A DNA stretch of 64,000 bases, from the NCBI RefSeq assembly GCF_019192965.1, contig NZ_JAHTKU010000025.1, forward strand, positions 97,303 to 161,302, read 5' to 3'. Positions 52,242-59,281 of the stretch are shown one piece after another (within the stretch, counting starts at the first letter, position 1; each line of letters begins with the position of its first letter). The position numbers and the translations under genes were made by a program. Source of the DNA: Nocardioides daeguensis (lineage in GTDB: Bacteria; Actinomycetota; Actinomycetes; Propionibacteriales; Nocardioidaceae). The notes under the pieces were generated by a model. The model saw nothing but the letters and a program-made list of their open reading frames with translations. It did no database searches and was not told where the DNA came from.

Positions 52242-52907
52242 TCAGCCCTCGGCGGAGCGCGACCAGCCCTGATCGGTCTCGTCGAGCGGTGCCCAGCTGG
52301 GGATGAGGAAGAGGCCGGTCGCCTCCACGGCCGCGTCCTGGCCGGGTACGGCGATCCGCGCCTCGACCGTGATCTTGCGGCCCTCCTCGCGGGCGATCCG
52401 AGCCTCCATCCGGACCGGGCCGAGCGGCAGCGGCCGCCGGTAGCGCAGGGTGAGGGTGCCGGTCATCGTGAGCCGCCGGAAGCCGCTCGCGGTCTCGCCC
52501 ATGATCTGGTCGAGCATCAGCGCGGACACGCCGCCGTGGACCATGCCGGGCGGCCCCTCGTAGGCGGCACCCAGGGTCATCTCGGCGTGGGCGTTGCCGA
52601 ACCCGTCGTGGACGATGTCGACCGGCGGCGCGACCGCGTTGCCGCGCCCGACCACCGCGTTGCCCCAGTTCCAGCTGCGGCCCTCGGAGTTGTAGCGGAC
52701 GCCGGCGGCGCCGGGCAGCTGGGACGCCCGCAGCCGCGCGGCCAAGCCCTCGACCTCGGCCTGCACGGCGGCCAGCTCCTCGTCCGCGACGGTGCTGCGG
52801 ATGGTCGCGTCGACCAGCTCGCGCACGGCGTCGGCGAGGTCGGAGACGGCCTTCTCGCGACGCTCGACCTCGTCGGTCGGGATCTCGTCGTGGATGAACA
52901 TCTCCAT
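52242..52907 (-). CDS. PaaI/hotdog-fold acyl-CoA thioesterase
   Basis: A 221-residue protein. The C-terminal part (~90-210) is a hotdog thioesterase: GPPGMVHGGVSALMLDQIMGETASGFRRLTMTGTLTLRYRRPLPLGPVRMEARI. HGGV with the following Asp is the active-site region. The N-terminal ~80 residues are a charged helical extension. It probably hydrolyses an acyl-CoA. ATG 52907 is 6 nt after TAGGGA (52919-52914), and that -10 overlaps the divergent crotonase promoter. Confidence 0.86.
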   Translation of the reverse strand: MEMFIHDEIPTDEVERREKAVSDLADAVRELVDATIRSTVADEELAAVQAEVEGLAARLRASQLPGAAGVRYNSEGRSWNWGNAVVGRGNAVAPPVDIVHDGFGNAHAEMTLGAAYEGPPGMVHGGVSALMLDQIMGETASGFRRLTMTGTLTLRYRRPLPLGPVRMEARIAREEGRKITVEARIAVPGQDAAVEATGLFLIPSWAPLDETDQGWSRSAEG

Positions 52908-52913
52908 CGTCAT

Positions 52914-52922
52914 CCCTAGATT
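52914..52922. promoter_or_regulatory. Overlapping divergent -10 boxes, thioesterase and crotonase
   Basis: TAGGGA on the minus strand (52919-52914) and TAGATT on the plus strand (52917-52922) share three base pairs. The start codons are only 22 bp apart. This is the second such promoter in the window after 26172-26181. Confidence 0.55.
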
Positions 52923-52929
52923 GTCGTGC

Positions 52930-53706
52930 ATGAGTGACCGCGCTCCCGATGCCGCCCCCGCCGTCCAGACCATCCGCGTCGAGCGCACCCTCGTGATCGG
53001 GCTCGACCGGCCCGCCAAGCGCAACGCCATCAACGGCGCGGTGACCCGCGGCCTCGACGAGGCGCTCAACCTGCTCGAGGACGACGACGACCTGTGGTGC
53101 GGCGTGCTGACGGGCGGCCCGTCGGTCTTCTCGGCGGGCGCCGACCTCGCCGAGGGGCCGGGGGAGCCGACCGAGCGCGGCGGCATCGCCGGGATCATGG
53201 CGCGCCGCCGTCCCAAGCCGCTGGTGGCCGCGGTCGAGGGCTACGCGCTCGGCGGCGGCCTCGAGCTGGTGCTGTGCTGCGACCTCGTGGTCGCCTCCCG
53301 GACCGCGACCTTCGGGTTCCCCGAGGTCAAGCGCGGCCTGATGCCCGACTTCGGCGGCGTCTTCCGTGCGCCGAGGGTGCTGCCGGCCAACGTCGCGCGC
53401 GAGATGCTGCTGACCGGTGAGCCGATCGGCGCCGAGCGTGCCGAGCGGCTCGGCTTCGTGAACCGCCTCGTCGAGCCCGGGACGACGCTCGACGTCGCGC
53501 TCGGCCTGGCCGCGACGATCAGCGGCAACGCGCCGCTCGCGGTCCGCGCCGCGCTCGCCCTCGCGCACGACGAGATCAACGGCGACGAGACCGCCAGCTG
53601 GGCGGCCAGCCACGCCGCGCACGAGAGGCTGCTGGCGTCCGCCGACGTCGCCGAGGGGATCGGCGCGTTCTTCGAGCGGCGCGAGCCGCGCTGGACCGGC
53701 CGCTAG
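52930..53706 (+). CDS. Enoyl-CoA hydratase/isomerase (crotonase)
   Basis: A 258-residue crotonase. The oxyanion-hole segments are SAGADL and EGYALGGGLELVLCCDL; the first catalytic glutamate is in GGGLELV and the second in FGFPEVKRGL. It hydrates or isomerises enoyl-CoA in fatty-acid or aromatic breakdown. ATG 52930 is 7 nt after TAGATT (52917-52922). The C-terminal RREPRWTGR almost matches the end of the fusion protein at 59282, marking it as a paralogue. Confidence 0.92.
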   Translation: MSDRAPDAAPAVQTIRVERTLVIGLDRPAKRNAINGAVTRGLDEALNLLEDDDDLWCGVLTGGPSVFSAGADLAEGPGEPTERGGIAGIMARRRPKPLVAAVEGYALGGGLELVLCCDLVVASRTATFGFPEVKRGLMPDFGGVFRAPRVLPANVAREMLLTGEPIGAERAERLGFVNRLVEPGTTLDVALGLAATISGNAPLAVRAALALAHDEINGDETASWAASHAAHERLLASADVAEGIGAFFERREPRWTGR

Positions 53707-54614
53707 GACCCGTCCGCGCCGTTCGGCAGGGCCGAGCGCAGCCACCCGCCCAGCTCGCGGACCGCGTCGGTCGCCTCGCGGACCATCCCGGCGTACAGGT
53801 GCGTGACGTGCCAGTGCCCCTCGAGCCGCCGGTAGGTGACCGGCACGCCCGCCGCCCGCGCCGCGGCCACGAACCGCTCGACGTCGTCGACGAACAGCTC
53901 GTCGCTCGCCGCGTGCACGAACAGGGGCGGCAGGCCCGCCAGGTCGGCCGGATCGGCGAGGAGTGGCGAGACCTCGGGGTGGTCGAGATGGCCGCCGGCG
54001 TACGACTGCGCCCCGAGCTCGAGCCAGCCCCGGGTCAGCAGCGGGTCGTCGACCCGCTCCGCGAGGCCACCGAGCCGGGCGTCGACCCACGGCGAGATCA
54101 GGCCCAGCCCCGCCGGGAGGGGTACGCCGACCGCGCGGGCCCGCAGCGCCAGGGCGAGCGCCAGGCCGCCGCCCGCGGAGTCGCCGGCCACCACGATCCG
54201 CTCGGGCGCGATGCCGCTGTCGAGCAGCGCGCGGTAGGCGGCGAGCGCGTCGTCGACGGCGGCCGGGTAGGGGTGCTCGGGCGCGAGCCGGTAGTCGAGC
54301 ACGTGCGCGACCGCGCCGGTGGCGTGGGCGAGGTGGGCCGCGGCCGCGCGGTGGGTGAGCGGCGAGCCGACGAGGTAGGCGCCGCCATGGAGGTAGAGCA
54401 GGGCGTGGTCGGGGTCGCTCGTCGCGGTCACGACCCGGTCCGCGGGGACGCCGCCGAGGACGGTGTGCTCGACCATGGTCCCCTTCGGCAGCACCGGGAA
54501 CCTCATCAACGCCTCGATCACCTGTCGCTGCCGGGCCGGTGAGAGGCGGGTGCCGAGCACGGGCCGCACGACGTGACGGGTGAGCCGCCGGGCGGCGGGG
54601 AGCGGGACCTGCAT
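53703..54614 (-). CDS. Alpha/beta hydrolase, hormone-sensitive-lipase type
   Basis: A 303-residue esterase of the HSL family. Oxyanion motif LHGGAY (~75), nucleophile GDSAGGG (~143-149), DELFVDD acid region and a histidine near GHWHVTHLY. It hydrolyses esters in the cytoplasm. ATG 54614 is used. It overlaps the crotonase end by 4 bp and is divergent from the second helical cassette. Confidence 0.9.
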   Translation of the reverse strand: MQVPLPAARRLTRHVVRPVLGTRLSPARQRQVIEALMRFPVLPKGTMVEHTVLGGVPADRVVTATSDPDHALLYLHGGAYLVGSPLTHRAAAAHLAHATGAVAHVLDYRLAPEHPYPAAVDDALAAYRALLDSGIAPERIVVAGDSAGGGLALALALRARAVGVPLPAGLGLISPWVDARLGGLAERVDDPLLTRGWLELGAQSYAGGHLDHPEVSPLLADPADLAGLPPLFVHAASDELFVDDVERFVAAARAAGVPVTYRRLEGHWHVTHLYAGMVREATDAVRELGGWLRSALPNGADGS

Positions 54615-54686
54615 GACTGCATCCAAGCAGGCGGAGCGGTTTCCCCGCCCGCGGCCAGGGGCACAGTTCGCCGCGAGGAGGTGCCC

Positions 54687-55178
54687 ATGTACGGAGACAC
54701 CACGGTCATCCGCCGGCTGGCCGGCGACATGGACGAGCGCGCGAGCGACCTGCGCGCCACGGCCGACCGGCTCAGCGGGTCCGCCGAGACCGCGCACTGG
54801 TGGTCGGTCAGCGGGGAGCGGATGCGCGCCCAGGCCCGCGACCGGGCCGCCAGCCTGCGCACGATCGCCGCCGACTACGAGGACGCCGCCGACAAGCTGC
54901 GCGCCCACGCCGACGAGGTCGACGACCTCAAGGCGCTGATCGCCTCGATCGAGCGGACGGTCACGAGCCTCGTCGAGGGCGCGGTCGACCGCCTCCGCGC
55001 CGCCGGGCACGCCATCGTCGAGGGCGTCAAGGACGGCGTGCGCGCCCTCGGGAACCTCCTCACCGGCGGCGGCGAGGAGCCCGACCCGCAGGACGTCCGG
55101 CTGGCGCAGTACGCCGTACCGCCCCCGGGGGACAAGGCATGGCTCGACGTGCCCGACCAGCTGGGGATCCGGGTCTGA
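54687..55178 (+). CDS. WXG100-like helical protein, second cassette
   Basis: A 163-residue helical protein. Residues 1-85 form a helix-turn-helix with HWWS in the turn where WxG usually lies (LSGSAETAHWWSVSGERMRAQARDRAASLRTIAADYEDAADKL). A C-terminal extension follows. ATG 54687 has GAGGAGG 6 nt upstream. The next gene starts on its stop (TGATG), so this heads an operon with the EspG-like, hydrolase and lipoprotein genes. Confidence 0.7.
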   Translation: MYGDTTVIRRLAGDMDERASDLRATADRLSGSAETAHWWSVSGERMRAQARDRAASLRTIAADYEDAADKLRAHADEVDDLKALIASIERTVTSLVEGAVDRLRAAGHAIVEGVKDGVRALGNLLTGGGEEPDPQDVRLAQYAVPPPGDKAWLDVPDQLGIRV

Positions 55179-56131
55179 TGCCGACCGTCGTGCTGGGACC
55201 GGCCGCGGCGCAGGACCGCGGCGTCGTCGTACCGGGGAGGTTCCGGGTCGAGCTGGCTGAGCTGGTGGCGCTCGCGCGGGCCGGCGGGCACCGGCTGCCG
55301 TTCGACGTGTCCGGGGTGGGCGCGGCGGGCGAGGAGCGGCCGGCGTGGATCGCACGGCTCTCGCCGGAGCCGTCGCCGGCCGACCAGCTCGCGGTGCTCC
55401 TCGGCGAGCAGGCCGCGCGCGAGCAGGTCGCGGCGGCCGACCCGGACCGCGCGGCCGTCCGGGCCGCGATGTCCACGGCGCTGGGCGTGCTGGCCGGTGC
55501 CGAGGTGCTGCTCGAGGTGCGGCTCGGGCTCCGGCTCGGCCCCCGCGCGCCCCGGCAGGCCCGGGCCTGGGTGGGCGTGCGCGGCGAGACGGTGGTCTCG
55601 CTCGCCACCGTGTCCGGGGCGCTCTTCGAGCTCGCCTGGACCACCCCGGCGGCCCTGCCGGAGCTGCTGGCCCACCTCGTCCGGCTGCCCGACGGGCCGC
55701 CACCGCGTGCCGGCGAGCCGGAGCCGCCGGAGCGCTTCACCCTGCCGGTCGAGCTGATGGCGGCGACCGGCGTCGGTGCCGCCCGCCACCGCGAGGACCT
55801 GCTGGCCGGCCTGGTCGAGCGCTTCCCCGGCGCGGTGACCGGCCCCGACGGCGAGGCGTACGACGCCGGCGCGGCCCACGCCCTGCTGGACACGGTCCGC
55901 GAGCGGCTCACCGCCCGGCTGCGTGTCGTCGTGGCGGGGCCGCGGGCCGAGGAGATCGGCGGCGCGGCCGGCGCGGTCGTGTGGATGCGGCTCGGGGCGC
56001 AGTGGTTCGCGCTCGACCCCGACCAGGTGGCCGGCTTCCCGGTCGCCCGGGCGCGGGCCGTCGTACCCCGGGACCTGGCGCGGGCCGTAGGCCCGGTGCT
56101 GGCGCGGGTCTGGGGGCGCGAGCGTGGGTGA
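55178..56131 (+). CDS. EspG-like (ESX secretion-associated) protein
   Basis: A 317-residue alpha/beta protein without signal peptide. The pattern (VPGRFRVELAELVALARAGGHRLPFDVSG, an AdP-x-aa-helix region, RQARAWVGVRGETVVSLATVSGALFELAWTT, LPVELMAATGVGAARHREDLL) resembles EspG chaperones of type VII secretion, which hold helical effectors in the cytoplasm. The match is weak and is supported mainly by its place between a WXG-like gene and a hydrolase. Confidence 0.45.
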   Translation: MPTVVLGPAAAQDRGVVVPGRFRVELAELVALARAGGHRLPFDVSGVGAAGEERPAWIARLSPEPSPADQLAVLLGEQAAREQVAAADPDRAAVRAAMSTALGVLAGAEVLLEVRLGLRLGPRAPRQARAWVGVRGETVVSLATVSGALFELAWTTPAALPELLAHLVRLPDGPPPRAGEPEPPERFTLPVELMAATGVGAARHREDLLAGLVERFPGAVTGPDGEAYDAGAAHALLDTVRERLTARLRVVVAGPRAEEIGGAAGAVVWMRLGAQWFALDPDQVAGFPVARARAVVPRDLARAVGPVLARVWGRERG

Positions 56132-57554
56132 CGACGGCGGCGGCATCGTCTCGGTCACCGGCGGTGCCGGCGGCATCGAGGCGCGCTACGAGGACATCGA
56201 GACGCTCGCGCGCCTCTTCGACGACACCGGTGACGGCCTGCGGTCGTGGGCGTGGGACGACAAGGGGATCGCGGCCGACGGCGACCTCGTCGAGTCGTCC
56301 GTCCTGTCGCCGCTCACCTTCACGACCGCCGAGGCGGCGGTGCTCAAGGCGACGATCGGGCCGGGTGGGCTGGCGTTCGAGGCGGTGGACCTCGAGCTCG
56401 ACGCGCTCGCGATGCAGGCCAACGTCGTGATCCTGCGCGGCGTCGACGACCTGCAGCGGCAGGCGGTCGAGCTCCTCGACTACCTGGTCGGCCGCACCAT
56501 CGGCGCGCTCGGGCCCTCGGTGCTGCTCCTCGGCGCCCTGACGCTCGCCACGAGTCCGGGGCTCGCGCTGCTGGCGTACCTGAACCGCGACGAGCTGGCG
56601 ACGATGTCCCAGGAGCAGCTGATCGCCCTCCTCGAAGAGCATCCGGAGGTCGTCCAGCACCTCCTCAACGGGGGCGGCGGCCTGGTCGACGGGCTGCTCG
56701 ACAACCTGCCGCCGGTGGTCCGCGACGCGCTGCTCGCCCAGCTGGGCCTCGACCCGCTGCACCCGACGACCAACGACATCGCCGGTGACCTCGCGGCCCT
56801 GTTCGAGGACACCGACGTGAGCGTCACCGAGGGCGGGGCCGCCGGCGAGGAGGCTCGCTCGCTCGCGGCGCCCGGCTCGATCGAGGAGCTGATCCGCAAC
56901 CTCGACAAGACCAACTCCGGGGCCGACGGGGAGATCGACATCGTCCGGATCGAGGACGAGAACGGGGTGCGCTACATCGTGAACCTGCCCGGCACCGACG
57001 ACTTCGGCGTCGGCGGCGCCGCTGTGCGCGACACCCTCGCCAACCTGCAGCTGGTCGGCGGGGAGGAGACGGCCTACGCCCGCGGGATCCGCGAGGCGAT
57101 GGAGTCGGCCGGCATCCCGCCGGGCGCACCGGTCGCGCTCGTCGGTCACTCCCAAGGTGGCATGACCGCCGTCCAGCTGGCCGGCAACCCGGAGTTCACC
57201 GACCGGTTCAACGTCCAGCACGTCGTCACCGCCGGCGCGCCGACCGCCCAGGTCTCGCACCTGCCCGACAGCATCCAGGCCCTGTCGCTGGAGAACACCG
57301 GCGACCTCGTTCCGCTGACCGACGGCGAGGACAACCCGGACCAGCCGAACCGGACGACGGTGCGCTTCGACCACCCGACCGGCAGCGTCGGCGGCAACCA
57401 CGCCCTGGACACCTACGCCGTCGGAGCGGGCCTGGTCGACGACTCCACCGACCCCTCCCTCGTCGAGACCCTGCAGCAGCTGCGCCAGGATGGGTTCGTG
57501 GGCAGCGACGGGACGACGACGACCAGCACCTACACGATCGCCCGCACCCCGTGA
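56124..57554 (+). CDS. Alpha/beta hydrolase with helical N-domain, second cassette
   Basis: A 476-residue protein. The N-terminal ~130 residues are helical (ARYEDIETLARLFDDTGDGLRSWAWDDKG...), a hydrophobic stretch lies at ~135-160, and the C-terminal part is an alpha/beta hydrolase with nucleophile elbow GHSQGG (S343), upstream YIVNLPGTDDF and a candidate histidine in GGNHALDTY. No signal peptide. GTG 56124 overlaps the EspG-like gene. The layout parallels the DUF1023 protein at 37023; lipase activity outside the cell after type VII export is a plausible inference. Confidence 0.82.
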   Translation: MGDDGGGIVSVTGGAGGIEARYEDIETLARLFDDTGDGLRSWAWDDKGIAADGDLVESSVLSPLTFTTAEAAVLKATIGPGGLAFEAVDLELDALAMQANVVILRGVDDLQRQAVELLDYLVGRTIGALGPSVLLLGALTLATSPGLALLAYLNRDELATMSQEQLIALLEEHPEVVQHLLNGGGGLVDGLLDNLPPVVRDALLAQLGLDPLHPTTNDIAGDLAALFEDTDVSVTEGGAAGEEARSLAAPGSIEELIRNLDKTNSGADGEIDIVRIEDENGVRYIVNLPGTDDFGVGGAAVRDTLANLQLVGGEETAYARGIREAMESAGIPPGAPVALVGHSQGGMTAVQLAGNPEFTDRFNVQHVVTAGAPTAQVSHLPDSIQALSLENTGDLVPLTDGEDNPDQPNRTTVRFDHPTGSVGGNHALDTYAVGAGLVDDSTDPSLVETLQQLRQDGFVGSDGTTTTSTYTIARTP

Positions 57555-58039
57555 CGGTCCGCGGGAGGACGGCGATCCGGCTGGCCGCGCTGGTCGCGGT
57601 CCCTGCCCTGGCGTCGGGCTGCTCCGACCGACCGGTCGACCGCCTCAACGACCGGCTGGCCGAGCGGGAGGCCGCGGTGCGCTCCTGTGCCGCCACGCGG
57701 TGCGTCGACGAGATCGCCGTCCTGGTCACGGCGCTCGGCCGGGTGCCTGGTGTCGTCGCGGTGACGACGGCGACGTACCAGCCCGAGCAGGTCACCGACG
57801 GGGCTTCGGTCACGGGTGCCCTGGTGGTGGCGGACGACGTCGACTGCCACGACCTCGAGGAGCAGGCGGCCGAGCTCGGCTGGCAGTCGTCGGTGAGTCC
57901 GCTGATGTCCCTCGACTTCGACTGCTCGACGCTCGCGGGTGGCGGCCGACCCGGCTACCTGCACACCCTCGTGCGGCCGACCTCGCCGGCCCAGCTCGAC
58001 GACTGGGGCGACCGGGGCACGCTGTCCGCGACGGGCTGA
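57551..58039 (+). CDS. Lipoprotein of the second hydrolase cassette
   Basis: A 162-residue lipoprotein: signal peptide with lipobox ASGC. Five further cysteines (SCAATRC, DCHDL, FDCS) suggest disulfides. A helix followed by ELGWQSSVSP recalls the ADGWTVDD element of the first cassette's lipoprotein, but overall similarity is low. GTG 57551 overlaps the hydrolase stop by 4 nt. An immunity-like or partner role is possible. Confidence 0.75.
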   Translation: MTVRGRTAIRLAALVAVPALASGCSDRPVDRLNDRLAEREAAVRSCAATRCVDEIAVLVTALGRVPGVVAVTTATYQPEQVTDGASVTGALVVADDVDCHDLEEQAAELGWQSSVSPLMSLDFDCSTLAGGGRPGYLHTLVRPTSPAQLDDWGDRGTLSATG

Positions 58040-58062
58040 CGGGCTGAGCCCCGGCCGGGGCC

Positions 58063-59214
58063 TCAGTAGCCGAGGAGCTTGGCGGCGAGGTCGGTCAGGA
58101 CCTCGGTGGCGCCGCCGCCGATGCCGATGATCCGGGCGTCGCGGTAGTGGCGGTCGATCTCGGAGTCGCGCATGTAGCCGGCGCCGCCGTGGATCTGGAC
58201 GGCCTCGCTGACGACCCACTCGACGGTCTCGACCGCGGTGTTCTTGGCCATGAGGGCGTCGAGGATGACGTCGGGGTCCGTGACCGAGCGCGCCAGGGAC
58301 TTCTCGATGGCGGCGCGGGTGACGGTGCGGGCGGCCGAGGTGCGCCGGTGCATCTCGACGAGCTTGTGCCGGATCACCTGGCGGCTGGCCAGCGGCTTGC
58401 CGAAGGTCTCGCGCTCCTTGGCGTAGCGCACGGCGAGGTCGAGCGCGCGCTGGGCGGTGGCGTAGCCCTGCAGCGCCAGGCCGAGGCGCTCGTTGACGAA
58501 CTGCTGCATCAGCAGCACGAAGCCGCCGTTCTCCTCGCCGACCAGGTTCGCCACCGGGACCCGGACGTCGGTGAAGCTCAGCTCGGCGGTGTCGGAGCAG
58601 TGCCAGCCCATCTTGCGCAGCGGCCGGGCGACCTCGAACCCGGGCGTGCCCTTCTCCACGACCAGCAGGCTGATGCCGCCGAAGCCGGGCTCGCCGGTGC
58701 GCACGGCGGTGGTGACGAAGTCGCCGCGCACCGCGGAGGTGATGAAGGTCTTGGCGCCGTTGACCACGTAGTGGTCGCCGTCGCGGACCGCCCGGGTGGT
58801 GATGTTCGCGACGTCGCTGCCGCCGTCGGGCTCCGTGACGCCGAGCGAGCCGATCAGCTCACCGGCCAGCGTCGGCCGCACGAAGCGGTCGATCAGGTCG
58901 GGGTTGCCGCTGTCGATGATGTGCGGCACGGCGATGCCGTGCGTGAACAGCGAGGCGATGACGCCGGCGCTGCCGCCGGCCTCGATGATCGCCTCGGTGA
59001 CCACCGCGGTGTCGATGGCGTCGCCGCCCTCGCCGCCGACCTCCTCGGCGAACCCGACGCCGAGGATGCCGGCGGCCGCGGCGGCCTTGCTGAGGCTGCG
59101 CGGCAGCTGGCCCTCGTCCTCCCACTGCGGGAGGTGGGGGACGATCTCGCGCTCGGTGAAGCGGGTCACCGTCTCACGCAGCGCCTGCCGTTCGGGGGTG
59201 TTCCAGAGGTCCAT
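58063..59214 (-). CDS. Acyl-CoA dehydrogenase
   Basis: A 383-residue FAD enzyme, full length. GVTEPDGGSDVANITTRA is the flavin/substrate loop, SLFTHGIAVPHII and MGWHCSDTAELSFTDVRVP are conserved, and QIHGGAGYM...YRDARIIGIGGGATEV contains the catalytic-base region. It introduces the alpha-beta double bond in an acyl-CoA. ATG 59214 has AGGAAC upstream. It lies 67 nt after the SRPBCC-thiolase-crotonase fusion gene on the same strand, likely one operon. Confidence 0.93.
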   Translation of the reverse strand: MDLWNTPERQALRETVTRFTEREIVPHLPQWEDEGQLPRSLSKAAAAAGILGVGFAEEVGGEGGDAIDTAVVTEAIIEAGGSAGVIASLFTHGIAVPHIIDSGNPDLIDRFVRPTLAGELIGSLGVTEPDGGSDVANITTRAVRDGDHYVVNGAKTFITSAVRGDFVTTAVRTGEPGFGGISLLVVEKGTPGFEVARPLRKMGWHCSDTAELSFTDVRVPVANLVGEENGGFVLLMQQFVNERLGLALQGYATAQRALDLAVRYAKERETFGKPLASRQVIRHKLVEMHRRTSAARTVTRAAIEKSLARSVTDPDVILDALMAKNTAVETVEWVVSEAVQIHGGAGYMRDSEIDRHYRDARIIGIGGGATEVLTDLAAKLLGY

Positions 59215-59281
59215 GGCGGTTCCTGTCCGTTCGGGTGATGGGTACGTCGGGGTGGGGGAGGTGCCTGCGCGGGCAGGCGTC

